Assembly: GCA_002049455.2 (NCBI GenBank)
Contig: KV918763.1
Location: forward strand, 1-64,000
Direction of reading: 5' to 3'
Origin: Porphyra umbilicalis
Taxonomy: Eukaryota > Rhodophyta > Bangiophyceae > Bangiales > Bangiaceae
Length of the DNA stretch: 64,000 bases
Part shown: positions 10,481-22,122 of the stretch, one piece after another
Layout of the letters: the number at the start of each line of letters is the position of its first letter
How positions within the stretch are numbered: the first letter of the stretch is position 1
Notes under the pieces: model-generated
Seen by the model: the letters and a program-made list of their open reading frames with translations, nothing else
What the model was told of the DNA's origin: nothing
Databases searched by the model: none
Position numbers and translations under genes: made by a program

Positions 10481-11147
10481 CCGCCCGCGATGTTACGGCT
10501 GCTGGCGGCTCGTCGGGGGGGCCCTGCGTGCCTGCTGGGGTCGTGCAGTTTTGGCTCTCGCGCCACCGGAGATCCGCCACCAGTTGATCCTGCGTCGTTC
10601 TGGGTGGGTCGTTTGGGGGGAGTTGACTTTTGTTTCTTTTTCGCGCGGGCGCTGGGCCACCACCGAGAGCTTCAGGGGCACCCTCGGGGGGGGTGGGTGT
10701 TTGCCGCTCCTGTTTTTTTGCGCTTCTGCCGCAGCGCGTTCTGGCGCCCAGCGGGGTTGCCGGTCTTGCTCTTGGCGGGGACGCTGCGTGGCGCCACCGG
10801 CATAGGTGGGGAGCTCTTCTTTTTTGGCGCGGCGGTGGTGACCGCCCCCACCTCGTGCGGCGTGAGGGGGGCAACGCTATCGGTCGGATATCGTTCCTGC
10901 GCACCGACGGTTGCCGCTGGCATGGAACTCGCTTCCCTGCTGCCGGTCGTGCCCGTCCGCGTGCGTCCGACGCGGTATTTAGGTGTCACCCACCGCCACC
11001 ACCGTCTCGCCCCCGGACGGGCAGCCCATTCCTCTTTCGCGTGGAGTTCTCCCATTTCCTGCACCATTTCCTCCTGCACTGGCGCGCCCTACGAGCCTGC
11101 TTCCTCCTTTCGACCCCTACCCGGTTGCCGAGTGCATTCTCCTCGCG
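10481..11147. other. Upstream region of the 11.1-kb gene
   Basis: Open in more than one frame but without a recognisable domain. A TATTTA box-like motif near 10976 and pyrimidine-rich CCATTTCCTGCACC stretches (11050-11085) precede the ATG at 11148 and could belong to its promoter or leader. Low certainty. Confidence 0.25.
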
Positions 11148-13925
11148 ATGGCCTCATCTGTGAATGTGGTACACGCTTCCACCATGGCGGCTACCATCGA
11201 CGACGCCTTGGTGGTCTCTTCTGCGTTGGCAGCGGATCCAGCTGCTGGCGTGCCAACTTATCCGACGAGCCGCTCAGCTTCCGCCGCCATCCCAACGTTG
11301 GTAGCGACGCTGGAGAGCTCCCGGACGCTCACGGCGGCCGGCAACGCAGCCAAAATTGCAACGGCCACCCCGACGGCGCCCCCCCCGACGGCGGCGGTTG
11401 CGGCGACGCCGGCGGTGACGCTGGCGGGCACGCTGACAGCTGTGCCGACGCTCACAGCCGCCGGCGTCGTCCCCACCAACGCGGCGATCACCCCGACGGC
11501 GCCACCCTGGATGGCGGCGGCTGCGGTGACGCCGGTGGCTATGCTGGCGAGCGCCATGACGTCGATGCCGACTCTCGCGGGCGCCCCGACGGCTGTGCCG
11601 ACGCACATGGCCGCAGGCGTGGCTGCCACCAGCGCGGCGGCAACCTCGACAGCGCGCCCCCCGACGGCGGCGGTTGCGCTGACGCCGGCGGCGACGCTGG
11701 CGGGTGCCCCAATGGCTCTGCCGACGCTCTCGGGCGCCCCGACGGCTGTGCCGACGCTCACGGCGGCCGGCGTCGCCGCCACCAACGCGGCGGTCAGCGC
11801 GACGGTGCCCCCTCCGAGGGCGGCGATTGTGGCGACGCCGGCGGCCATGCTGGCGGGCGCCCCAACGAATGTCTCCACGCTCACGGCGGCCGGCGCTGCA
11901 GCTACTAGCGCGGCGGCCACCCCGACGGCGCCGCCCCCGGCAGGCATGGTGGCACCGACGGCCGCGGCGTTTGTCGCTTCGGCAACAATGGCGGCTACAC
12001 AAGCGAGGGCTCGCGCGGCCAACGGCGCCCAGTCGCTGCCACTGCAGCGGTTGCGTCGGTAAGCTGTGGCGGTCAACGGCGGCAAGGTAGCGGACAAGAC
12101 GGTGTCGGACCTGGTGTCGCTCATCTTCTTCTCCGGCCGGGTCCATGACGCCCACCCGGGGCTGAGGGTGCTCATCCATGTGTCGGGCGTTTCGTCCGGA
12201 GGTGAGCTCAGCTGGGCAAGCCTGTTTGGCGATGGCTGCTACGTCGAACCGGATGTGCTGCGTGTGTTTGGTCAAGCGCACCAGTTTTGTCGGGGCCGTG
12301 ACCCACTGACAACTGCTGGAAACGCTTCCTCGTGCCATCCGGCGCGACTGGTGGGCACTCATCACCGCGGCGGCGTCGAGCCAAAGGCGAGTGCAGTTCC
12401 CCCCCCGTCGCCTTCTAGTGACGAACTTGCATTCCTCGACGCGATGGTCGCGCCGCAGCTCGACAACCACGCCCCGTCGCCGATTGAGCTCCAGCGCCTC
12501 GCTCGGATGGCCGCTCGTGCGGAGGCGGCGTCGCGCTCGCCGAGCCCGCCGTCGGACGGCGTACCACCACGAGAGAACGCTGGGAGCGACGGCGCTGCTG
12601 CTGCTGCTGCTGGGAGCGGGGATGCGGTTGGCGGCGGTGACGGTGACAGCGGCGGTGACGGTGACAGCGGCGGTGGCTCGACTAGCGGTAGCAGCGCGGG
12701 TGGCTCGCCGGCAACCCGCCTGCTGGCGGCTTTCAACACCCCCGGCGTCTTGCCCTTTGTATTTGAGTCGGTCAGGCCACCCCTGAGGCACGTGCCGAAC
12801 AAGGCATCCCTCTACTTTATGGACAATGTGCTTGACCGCAAGCGCCGCGGCACCATCTTGCTGCTCCGCAACGTCCTCAAGGCGGCCGTCCTGTTCTTCT
12901 CCATGACGTTCAACCAGCGGGGCATCCAGGAGGGCTTCTACCGCTGGTGGACGTACCAGCTGATCATCGCCCAGGAGGAGTCGGGGCAGCTGCCCAAGAG
13001 GTGCCAGTGGCCGTTGAGCGTCGTCGTTCCCACCCGCTTTCTGACTCCCAAGGCCGCCAAGAAGCTACCCGCCACCACCATGCCGACCGAGCCGCTGCAG
13101 AGCAGCTGCGAGCAGCCGGCCGATGACCAGGCCCAGGAGGACACCGACATCACGCCCGTCCCCAAGAGGGTCGTCGACCCGGCCATGATCATCGAGTTGC
13201 GTGCCATCCCCACCAACGAATCCCACTGCAAGCAGGAGGAAGCAGTGGCGGCGATCCTGCTGCTCTGGGACAAGGAGCCGCGGTCGCGCTCCTGCATGAT
13301 GGCGGAGGTGTTCCGCGTGGACAAGCAGGCTGGCAAGCGCAAGCAGCATCAGGTTCGGCGCAAGTCGGCGGCGAAGAGCGCTGGTGCCTCGGCAAGCGTG
13401 GCTGTCGCATTGGCGGCTCGAACAGGGGGCGCGGACGGCGGTGGGGGCAGCGGAGGTGGAGATTCCGCCGCTCGTGCAGCGCCACCTGGGCTTGGGTCTG
13501 CCGCCGCTGCGCGGGCCAGTGCTCGCCAAGCCGCAGCAGGCGTCGCCGCCGCGGCCAAGCGCACGCTGGAGGCGCCTGCTGCGGGCGCCCCCGTCAAGCG
13601 TACTCGCGTCTCTGGTGGGGACGACAATGGCGCTAGAGCAGATTTACCTGATGTCAACGACGGGCCGTGCGACCTGTTGGATGAGCGAGGCGTCACGGTC
13701 GCCAACGGCGTGGCTGACGTTGGCCGCCGGGTGCTGCACACGCGCGCGGTACCGTCCGAGTTTGTCGTCATCGAGGTGAAGGCGGTGGCGCACTCTCGAG
13801 CGACCTTCATCTATCCGCACGAGCAGCAGTTCCCTGTCGAGCCGCCCGCAGTGACCCTGAGGTTGATGCGTGACACGGTGGGTACCTTCATTGTGTGGAG
13901 CCTTGCTTCTTTGCTCTCCCTGTAG
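11148..13925 (+). CDS. Unknown protein with Ala/Thr-rich repeats; one inferred intron
   Basis: I propose two exons, 11148-12058 and 12419-13925 (about 805 aa). The donor is TCG|GTAAGC at 12059. The acceptor follows a C/T tract ending TTCTAG at 12418. Exon 1 ends in phase 2, which exactly restores the exon 2 frame beginning DELAFLDAMV. The frame is also open through the intron, so an unspliced reading is possible. Exon 1 is mostly a degenerate repeat of about 42 residues (LTAAGVAATNAA...TAVPT). Exon 2 has an acidic/Ser stretch with Gly-Asp repeats, then a region with ordinary protein composition (FESVRPPLRHVPNKASLYF onward, including NVLDRKRRGTILLLRNVLK), a basic Ala-rich stretch with KR clusters, and a C-terminal part around FVVIEVKAVAHSRATFIYP. 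I do not recognise a family. It lies head-to-tail 0.5 kb before a transposase-like gene and may belong to the same element. Confidence 0.5.
11330..11960 (+). repeat. Coding tandem repeats (about 126 bp)
   Basis: Degenerate repeats containing CTCACGGCGGCCGGCG, CCGACGGCGCC and CTGGCGGGC(A/G)CC recur about five to six times. In the predicted frame they give Ala/Thr/Pro-rich repeats of about 42 residues inside exon 1 of the unknown gene. Unequal crossing-over is the likely origin. Confidence 0.7.
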
Positions 13926-14454
13926 TGCATCCTCTTTACTGCGCTTGTGTTATTATATGCAACCCGTCGTGTGAAGCACAGTCATAGAAAGCCTTCTACT
14001 TCTTTTTCCCGGTCGTGCTTTTTTCCGCCTTTTCCGGAAAAGTGTGCTTCTTCACTAGTCGAACTGAATTGTGTGTTTCGATCTTAAACGTACTCTTGAG
14101 GGGATTTCTTTGGCGATGAAACAGGATTTGACTGACTGATCTAAGCAGCGCCACGCTCATGGGAGAGAAAGCGCCAAGCACGCCTAGTTAAGGCCGGACA
14201 TCTGGCTTGAAAATATTTCGCTAAATCGGCGCCACGTATGTCACATTCTTACAGCACGAGGCGTAATTTGACCACCCATGACGCCGCTGTCGCCGCCGCC
14301 CGTGTCGCACGAACCGTCGCCGTCACCATCGCCTACAACAGGCACCCCACACTCCCCTCCCCCCGCTGGGATCCCCCGTTACCAACCGTGTCTTCGACGT
14401 GCTGCTGCTTGTCCTGTCACTCTTTGGAGGCGCTTTGTCCAAGCATCGACATCC
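13926..14454. other. Intergenic between two same-strand genes
   Basis: AT-richer spacer (13930-14250) with no domain. Several ATGs near 14238-14278 open short frames, but none joins the downstream transposase frame as well as the ATG at 14455. Confidence 0.35.
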
Positions 14455-17447
14455 ATGGACGGCGACAACGAGGGCGTGTGTCCGAGGTACGTACCCGGCC
14501 GCCTCCGCCGATCCCGATGAAGCAGCGTGAAGCAGCCAGCGGCATGAGCATTTGAAGACATGATTGGAATGCGCGCCGGCTGGGCATCTTTTTGAGCCTG
14601 GGATAGCATGCGGGCGTGCTCCCATTCTGTTCCTGCTGGGGTGGACAGTGTTCCTGACGTTGGCGTGGCATCTATTTATCCTTCTTCTTCTTTCCGTATT
14701 TCCTGCATGGTTTTCTTGATTGCAGTGTGTTGCTTGACGTAGCAGATAAAGTAAAGGGCATCACCCACCCCGTCACCGGGCGGCCGATGCCTATTCTTTG
14801 TGAACTTTGCTCTCGGGCCTTCCTTCCGCCCGGAGCGGCCGCAGACGAGTACTTTTGCACGGTCTCCCACCTACCTGCTGATTTAGCAGCCCACTCTGAG
14901 GCGGCGATGCTGGGGAGGAGCCGTAACGCTCGGCGCTCGCGTGTGCTTGCGTGTGGAGTTGTCATTGGGGTATGCAACTCATGCGCCATCCCCCGCCGCC
15001 CTCCCCGTGAAAGGATGACCAAGCAATTGGAGGCGTGCACAAGCCAGCGGCATCCCGCCGCTAGCACATCCCCTGCCAAGTACACTCCTGGTCCGGGAAT
15101 AATGCCCTACCTCTGGCCATCTGCTCAGGCGGACCAGGAGCGCGCTTCCTCTCCAGCGGGCCGAACTAAGGTGTGTGCTGGGTGCAGGACAATTGCTGAG
15201 AGGGCCGCTAAACGCGTCCAAATTGAGGGTCAAGCCCAGACACTTCCTGCATCAAGCACCGTGGCAGTGGAGGAATGTGGTGCGGCGGGTGATCCGCGTG
15301 CTGCAATGGTCGTCGGCACCCCCTCGGGACTGCATGCGCTGTCAGAGGCGGCGGCCACCGCCTTGCACCTGCCGGTACCCCCCCCCGCTCTGTGTTGCCC
15401 TCCTCTCCTGCCTGCGGCAGAGGACCTCGCGGGTGGGTCCCAGCAGGACGCTTCGGAAATTGCATGCGGTGCAAGCGACAAGTCTGCAACGGACACCCCG
15501 CCGTTGAAAGAGCCGCGCGGTCCTGAGGAGCCGGGGCACGCCCTCACAACTCCACGTGCCTCGGTGGCTGTGCCAGGGAGCGTGTCTCTTGACATCCCTC
15601 CCGACCTCTCGTGGCAGTCGTCCGAGCGATACTTGGCGGCGCTGCTGGACAAGTATGACTCGTTAGCTGGGCCTGAGCTGGCGACGTCGGACACCCTTCT
15701 TAACCGCCACCTGGCTTCCACGAGACCTCCGGACATTTCCGTGGCCTTCAAAAACGGCGTGAACCGAACTTACGTGTGGGTACGTAACGGTCGGGGCAAA
15801 GCCGTGGGTGATCGCCACCTCCGACGAAGAGCTGCGGCTCTGACGGGGCTGCAGGCCCGGATCACGGGCAACCGGGCCTCTACCTACGCGTCAGCCCATG
15901 CACGGATCTTGCGGCAGGCCCAGGCATCACGGGGCTTGTCAGTTGTCCCTGTGTGCGGGGCTGGCAGCCTGCCTCCTCGTCTCCAAGCCCTACTTGCGGC
16001 CCGCTGCAATATTAGCGGCGCGCAGTGGAGCCAATTGCGGGAGGCGTTTGGTGGACGCCTTAGCTGCTTTGCCAGTCGCGAGACGCTGCGGGGGGCAGCG
16101 GCGGCAGTGGCTAACGAGCCGGGGCGCCAAGTGCGGACGGACGAGCGAGGCGCCCACTTGGTGGACTTCCACAGCGCTCTCGAGAGCGTGGCGGAAGGGC
16201 TGTGGTCGTCAAACCAATGGGTGGACCGCTTCGTTCGGAACGGGACGGGGGCTAAGATCGCGCACACGACGGCTTTTGTGCCCACTGCACTGGGTGAACC
16301 CTACACCCTGCATGCTGATTCGACGCCAGACTTACATCTGTGCGTCGGGTTGGACAAGGGTGGGCGTGGCACGCCCGCTGCCAAGCTCGTGGCCACTGTG
16401 GCCAATCAAGCCTGCCCTCAGAGACGTCCTAAAAGCATCTTGATGTCGACAATGCCGTGCATTGCCGATGACAATGCTGCCCTTCATGAAATGATTGGGC
16501 CGTGGGTGGTGGACCTGGAACGGACCCTCAAGCGAGGCGTCGTCGTGGGGAGTACCCGCAGAGCTGTAAGGCTCATCTGGACGGGGGACCTGTCCTTTTT
16601 GTCGGCGCTGGTCGGCCATGCGGGGGCTACGGCACGGTTCCCGTGTGTGTTCTGCCCTGCCGTTCTACGACCGGGACCCTTGCACGCGGAGTTGATTGCC
16701 AAGTATGGCACGCTCCAACGGCCTGGGGCGCCTCCGAATGGGCTGCGCACGCGTCAACAATTCCTCGACGCGATGATGGCCTACCGGACGTGCGATAACG
16801 ACAGCTTGACACTGCCGTTATCCCCATGGCAACATCTCTCGATTATCAATTGTCCATTGCTGGCGGTCGACCCTGCCGAGGTCTCTGTGATTCCCTTGCA
16901 CACGACGTTAGGAGGTACCCTAACGTTAATCGACTTGGGTTTGGAGGCCGCCTATGAGGCTGGGGGGGCAGACGCCTCCTTGGAAGCCGCGGAAGCTCTG
17001 GGGCGGGCCCTGTTGGAGGACATTCGTGTCAGCCCCGCACCCTACCACAGAGGCGCTCTCGAGGGGCGCGAGTGCCATCGGCTGACCGCCAAGTACCCCC
17101 TGGTTCGTGCCGCACTGGCGCCGTACCTGTCGACGGGAAATCTGGCCGCCCTGCGCACCGGGTGGACCGACTGGGCGGCAATTGTCGGGACACTCAACAC
17201 CGCTGCGGACATTCCATTGACCGAGATTGATTCGTTTACACGACTGGCGCGGGGTTTGGTGCCCCCCCTACAAGTGGCCTTCCCTTGGCTAAGTGTGACC
17301 CCCAAACTGCACGCCCTTGTGCACCACGCGCCTGCCTTTTTGCGGCGGTTTGGCTCCCTGGGTGCCTACGGTGAGCAGGCGCTGGAGGCCTGGCATGGTT
17401 TCTTTAATTACTCCCAGGCTCGTTGCACAGCCGACTCCTTCCTCTGA
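14455..17447 (+). CDS. Transposase-like protein, two exons, premature TGA
   Basis: Exon 1 is 14455-14486, ending CCGAG|GTACGT, a near-perfect donor. The intron (239 bp) ends TTGATTGCAG at 14725 and exon 2 opens in frame at 14726, giving a start MDGDNEGVCPS. The N-terminal part has several CxxC pairs (CELC, CNSC, CAGC) that could bind zinc. The C-terminal half resembles a group of eukaryotic transposon-encoded proteins, as I recall them: an Asp in GLDKGGRG, an Asp in IWTGDLSFL (about residue 632), then CVFC, and PKLHALVHHA followed by GEQALEAWHGFF (Glu about 898). This is compatible with a DDE/RNase H-like core. Superfamily not assigned. A TGA at 17445 stops translation. The same frame then stays open to 17810 with a basic and acidic tail, so the protein was probably 1027 aa. 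Confidence 0.65.
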
Positions 17448-17810
17448 GCGTGCAAGCGGCTGGTCGAGCAAGCCGCGCTGCAGCACCAGCCGGGGGCCAC
17501 ATCTGAGCTGGCCAACGGCCAACGCCGCATGCCGTCCCAGAAGGCGGGGGCGCGCCTGGCGACGCGGCCAAATGACGGGCGCTTGAGGCGCAACAAGGAC
17601 GCCCAGCGCGGCACCGTAGCCGGCGACTCCCGCGCGGATGAAGAAATGCGCCAATGGGCAAAGAAGCGTGCGTGCAAGGCAAAGCGGCACGTGGACGCGT
17701 TCAACGCTCGGCACGAGGTGGAGTATGGGTCGGACGACGAGTACTCAGATAGTGAGCTGGTGGGCGGGGACGAGGGCATCGACCCAGTGGCAGCCTTGGT
17801 GATAGCGTAA
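17448..17810 (+). other. In-frame continuation of the transposase after TGA
   Basis: Directly after the TGA the same frame runs 120 codons to a TAA at 17808, starting ACKRLVEQAAL and ending with an acidic EYGSDDEYSDSEL stretch. A CGA-to-TGA or TGG-to-TGA change would explain the break. Recoding is possible but not suggested by any structure I can see. Confidence 0.6.
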
Positions 17811-19049
17811 AGATATTCTTTCTATGACTGCAAATACCCCGTGAGTCCAGCGCTCTCGCTGCATCTTTAGCCACAAGCAGAGGGATCAGCCGAAACGGCC
17901 CCACCCGATTCAATCGACGCGTGGAGTATGGCAGATAGATATCTCGCCTGAGGCTGTTAGATGGACCATCACCATCTGATTGGATGAATAGATCAACCAT
18001 CGCGACGCTTCGTCACGAAGCGGTCACTTGCACTGTCGTTTCCTCATCACCGAGCGGTGCGCACGGCACCGCGTGAAGGTGCCAGCTCGGTCTTGGTGTG
18101 GGACTATCCGTCGCCACCGTCCCAATCGGCTGTCAAGCAGTTGACCAGAACCGTGGAGGAGAAGTAGAGCGCGGCGACGGTCGCCGACGCTGTGGTGGCG
18201 GCGGCGGCGGCGGCGGCCGTCGGGGGGCCAATCCACGGTCGCCGCCAGCCCTACCGTCGGAGGTGCCCGGCGAGTCAGTGTGGGTCGCCCCGCCGGCGGC
18301 TGCCGCGGCCGTTTCCGCCGTCTCCGCCCTCACCGTTGCGTCGACGAGCACCTGTGTGCCGTAGGGGGCGCCGCACCCAAACTGCAGGTGCTTCCCCCCA
18401 ACGACGGCCACCTTCCCCCGGTCGGCAGTTCGCCAGGCATTGGCCGCCTGGCTGTATCTCTATTCCGCGCACACCACACCCTGCGGGCGATGACGTTTCA
18501 GGTGGGCCATATCCTCCTACCCACAGACTCTTGAGGGCATCGCTTGGCTGGCCACGCCCGCCGAGTCCTGCCACTCTCAGCAGCACTGTGTAAGGATGGT
18601 CTCTTACTATGAAGTCAGAAGCAGGTCAGTACACACGTGCATGATCAGTCTTCTCCGAGGGCGCCGAACTGTCTGTCGGTTGTGTATTGGTCCCTTGCCA
18701 CAGATCTGTGGCGATGGCATCATGAACCCATGTCAGAGGTTCTTGGTGCCGCCCCACTTCCAGGCAGTGGCAGTGCGGTCTGCTATGAAAACCTGTTGTG
18801 CAATCTTCCACACGCTGGGACGCCACTCGCGGACCGCTGAGAGCGATTTCGTATTGCAGCAACTCCCATCGTGCGCTGCTCTGGAACGTACTCGGTGACC
18901 GCATCGCATATGACTCTTCTAAATGGATCCAGATCTGAAAGAGCACACACACACGAAGCTGGGCATCGAGGAGCACGTGCGCAGAGATACTGAAGCTCTA
19001 CTAGGAGACTCTAATAGGAACCAGTAGCGTCAATCGAGCACCTGGTCTT
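17811..19049. other. No recognisable gene
   Basis: Mixed-composition DNA with a short GGC-rich patch at 18180-18340. The open frames are short and overlapping on both strands, and I find no domain or terminal repeat. Confidence 0.4.
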
Positions 19050-19520
19050 TCACAGCGCCTTCCACCCCGTCGTGCATACCATTATGTCACCGGTTTGGCG
19101 AGGCACAATGCTGTGCACAGTCCTAGATTCTGGCACCAGTTTTGCACCGGGTCTCGGTGCTAGGAGGCTGGTCCGAAAGGTTTCCATATGACTGAGACGC
19201 GCTCCATGATCGGCTTTCTCGACAACGCAGACTTTCTCGCAGTTGTGGGAATGCACATGGACAAGTGTTTCTCCACGTGTGCAGCGACGCGCATATGTTT
19301 CTTTGTCTCTGGAGGTCCCGCTGTGCCATGGAGGAGCGCTCATCAGAGAAGAGAGCATCGTAAACGACTGCATGTACGCATAAATCCCTATTCGAAGGCG
19401 ACACAAAGCTCTGCTGCACGGTACTGGCACTGGCCCCATTCTCCATCGGCTGCATTGCCGTCGAACGACGCAACGTTCAGTGGAAACCAGGGAGCATGGG
19501 GCCATCTCTGCATGGCGTGA
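19050..19520 (-). pseudogene. Possible Tc1/IS630-like transposase remnant
   Basis: One minus frame gives VVYDALFSDE, like the second-Asp FSDE block of Tc1/IS630 transposases. In a second minus frame, just after, comes WHSGTSRDKETYARRCTRGE and then CEKVCVVEKADHG, resembling the R..G.. and KV.VWG blocks that follow in the family. A frameshift near 19340 would be needed to join them. Short and degenerate; the alternative is chance similarity. Confidence 0.27.
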
Positions 19521-19628
19521 GTCAAAGCGATTGTGGCGTGGGGCGCGCGCGTCTTCTTCAGAATGGGCCGTGGTTGTGCTCAGCTGTTGCCCTGTTAGGC
19601 GTCGCTGTAACCCTAACTGTGGCCCCAA

Positions 19629-20358
19629 TCGGCGTCACGCCTGCGTTAAGATATATTTGGATGCGTCCATCCGGCATACTTGTTCATAAAAACCGCGAGC
19701 TGTCTGGTTTCGGGTCGGAGTTACCGGCAAGAAGTCTTCCGAAGTCCGTCTGATGGTGGCGGTTTTTTTGTGGCTAAACGCCATCGATCTCCACACGCGT
19801 CGCCACCACCGTGAGGCACCCCCTTCAACCCGCCACTGTCGCACCGACCTGCACTATTGCTGCCACTCCCCCGGCCTCCCGGGACGCGCACCGTCGCCCC
19901 CTCCCCTTTGTGACCCGGTGGTGTGCCTGCCCGGTGGCGTTCCTTCCTTTTTCGCCTCCGCGTTTTCCATCCCACTCGCGCCACGCCACTACCATTGGCG
20001 CACCCTCATTGTGCCCGCCACGCTTTTCCGCTGCAAGAAGTGCAAGAGGGCCGGGGATCGCCCGTACCTGGCCATCATCGCTGATGGCCATCATCGCTGA
20101 TGGCAAGGTGCTGTCGATGTTACGCAACCAGTCCCAGCCTCTCGTCCGTCTGACAAAGGACGTCATCGGCGTGGCCATGGACGCCGGCCAAGGGGCGTGC
20201 TTGGCGTCGGCGCCGATGCGCGCGGCCATCCGCAAGCGGATGACGGCCGACAAGCAGCCGGTCGTGCAATTGACAAAGGATGAGAAGGCGACACTCGAGC
20301 GCTTGGCGGAGGACTTGGAGACCGATCCGAGGCTTCACACGGTCTGTGCGGTCGTCTC
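19629..20358. other. No supported gene; decayed flank of Gag remnant
   Basis: Both strands have overlapping open frames. On the minus strand the frame of the Gag fragment remains mostly open down to about 19825 after two stops, but the peptide no longer looks like Gag. A short tandem duplication CATCGCTGATGGC lies at 20080-20105. Confidence 0.35.
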
Positions 20359-20577
20359 CTAAGTGCGCAAGATGATGGCGCTCGCCTCCGTGTCTCGACG
20401 CTTCCATAACGCCAACTCGCAGTCCTCCGCGTTCATCGGCTTGCCGTCTTCGTCCAGCATGCCGTCCAGGTCGTGCCGCACTAGGACCATCTGGATGCGC
20501 TGACGCCACAAGTGGAAGTTCGTCTCCGTCAACTTGTCAATCTCGATGCCGCCCATGCCGGCGGCGCGACCGTCCAT
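20359..20577 (-). pseudogene. Copia-type Gag N-terminal fragment
   Basis: ATG at 20577 opens 72 codons. The segment IEIDKLTETNFHLWRQRI followed by QMVLVRHDLDGMLDEDG matches the start of Ty1/copia Gag polyproteins (KL...NF..W...M...L....L), and AEDCELALWKRRDTEASAII continues the family pattern. A TAG at 20359 ends it. I find no protease, integrase or reverse transcriptase of the same element nearby and no LTRs, so this is a solitary relic. Confidence 0.55.
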
Positions 20578-20902
20578 GATACCTGCTTGTCGTAGCTCCC
20601 GACCTTACCGAGCCTTGCGCCTTGAACGTGACGTCCTTGAGCCACTGTGTCCTTGTCTTGTCCGCACTTGCCACGACGGCCGTGACACCGTCTAGCACAC
20701 TTTGCCCATATCATAGCCCCGGTTCTGGGCCCATAAATTGTTGAGACGCAGTGGTGATAGGGGATGGGGGACCACAGTGAAGTGGTTGAGTGCCTTGAGC
20801 TTACGTGTGCTGTCGCGAACGTGCCTTGTTGGTTGTGCGGCGTGCATCTCCTCAGGCCCTGACGTAATGTCCGCTTACTACGAAATGAGGCCGAGGCCTC
20901 AC
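20578..20902. other. Leader-side flank of the Gag fragment
   Basis: No convincing coding. If an LTR and primer-binding site survive they should lie here, upstream of the Gag ATG on the minus strand, but I could not identify either. Confidence 0.3.
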
Positions 20903-22122
20903 TCAACCGGAAATTCTGGCCACAGCAGTTGGACGTGTGGCCCGCACCCTCGCATCACACATGAAAATTTCTTCACCATGCGTGCGCGCGTTATAGCACC
21001 AAATGATGGCGGACGCGTCCGTTAGCAGCGACGCAAGCGCGCACGAACGTTTCGGAGCACAGACGGCGGTTCGCCAAAAGTCCGCGAGCGAGGGGCTCAC
21101 GCGGCCAAACACCTCTCACACCAGTGGAGTGAAGACAGCGGCCGGGTCTGCGACGGGGCGGCGTGGCGCGTACTGCCGCACCGTGCGCGCCTCGCGCGCC
21201 ACCGCCGCTACAGCCAGGGAGGGACGGACGACGAAGCCCGCGACGACTTTTTCGGGGAAGACCGACGCGAAGGCGACGTCGCCCCAGACCACCCCCCCGG
21301 TCTGCACGTGCACCACGCGCACGTCCCGGCGAAGCGTCGAGGTGACAGCACTGAAAAACGCGGAAAACGTCTCCACGACGACGTCTCGACTCTGCGGGTG
21401 GGCGCGCAGCGCTTCCGCGGTCCGCGCCACCAGCGCCATGTGGCGGAACATGGCTTTCGAGATGTACGATGGGGCGCAACACGCCGCTAGGAAGTGGTAG
21501 CCAAATGCGTCCACCGCAGCGCGGCACGCGCAACGGCGCGCCGCCGCCGTCCAGGGGACAGCGGGCACGCCCAGCCAGAGGTGGGTGGCAATTCGCATGG
21601 CCCGCCCACTGATGGCGCCGGCGGGGCGGCCGGGGCCGACAGCGCAGAACGCCACAGTCCCGCGCCCACCCCGTGGCAGGAGGCGAGCAGCGCGAGGTCA
21701 ACGTTGTCTGGCAGCGGGGCCCGCAGCCGCTCCAGCGCGGCAAGGTGCAAGGGCCCCGCCAGGTCCCACTGGGACGGGGCTCGCACCCCCCCGAGCAGCC
21801 GCAACTTACTTAACCGAGTCCGCCCTGCGACGCGGAGGAGGCCGGTCGCCGCGATGTGGGCGTCGGCATGGTGGGCAAGGAGGTCGGGGCCGGTTGGGAG
21901 GGGCGCGGGCGCCGCACCTGACACCTCTTTCAGAGCGGCGACGACCACCAGAATGCCCGGGAGGATGAGGGGGCGACGCCCCGACGGCGTCGCGTCGGCC
22001 GCCGGCAAAGTACCAGCGGCACTGCCCACTTTTCCCAACCGAGAACACCTTTCAAACAGTCCCCACCGGACCAAGTGCTCCCCGCTCTCGCGCCCACACG
22101 GATGCCCACACCCTCGCACCAA
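20903..22122 (-). pseudogene. Reverse-transcriptase-like (LINE-type) C-terminal remnant
   Basis: Read on the minus strand, one frame (22122 to about 21640) gives DAHIAATGLLRVAGRTRLSK and DLAGPLHLAALERLR. A second frame (21655-20903) gives AMRIATHLWLGVPAVP, then RRCACRAAVDAFGYHFLAAC, FRHMALVARTAEALR and VVWGDVAFASVF. The order 'R.RLGLP...C.C....D.FG.H.L.C....RH..' is what I know from the segment after the RT domain in LINE-like ORF2 proteins of algae, oomycetes and fungi. A frameshift near 21640 and a TGA at 21116 (frame resumes EVFGRVSPSLADFW) break it. The RT catalytic YxDD is not in the window. Confidence 0.4.

Noticed and set aside
9778..10904. Arg/Ala/Pro-rich frames of 260-360 codons on the minus strand
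   Set aside because: They run through GC-rich tandem repeats and change composition with frame. No start, intron or domain support.
12066..12416. Upstream extension of exon 2 from a GTG at 12066
   Set aside because: It lacks an ATG and lies inside a well-formed GTAAGC...TTCTAG intron whose phases match. Kept only as an alternative.
14727..14729. GTG start for the transposase-like gene
   Set aside because: It lies directly after a good splice acceptor (TTGATTGCAG). An ATG exon at 14455 with a GTACGT donor joins in frame.
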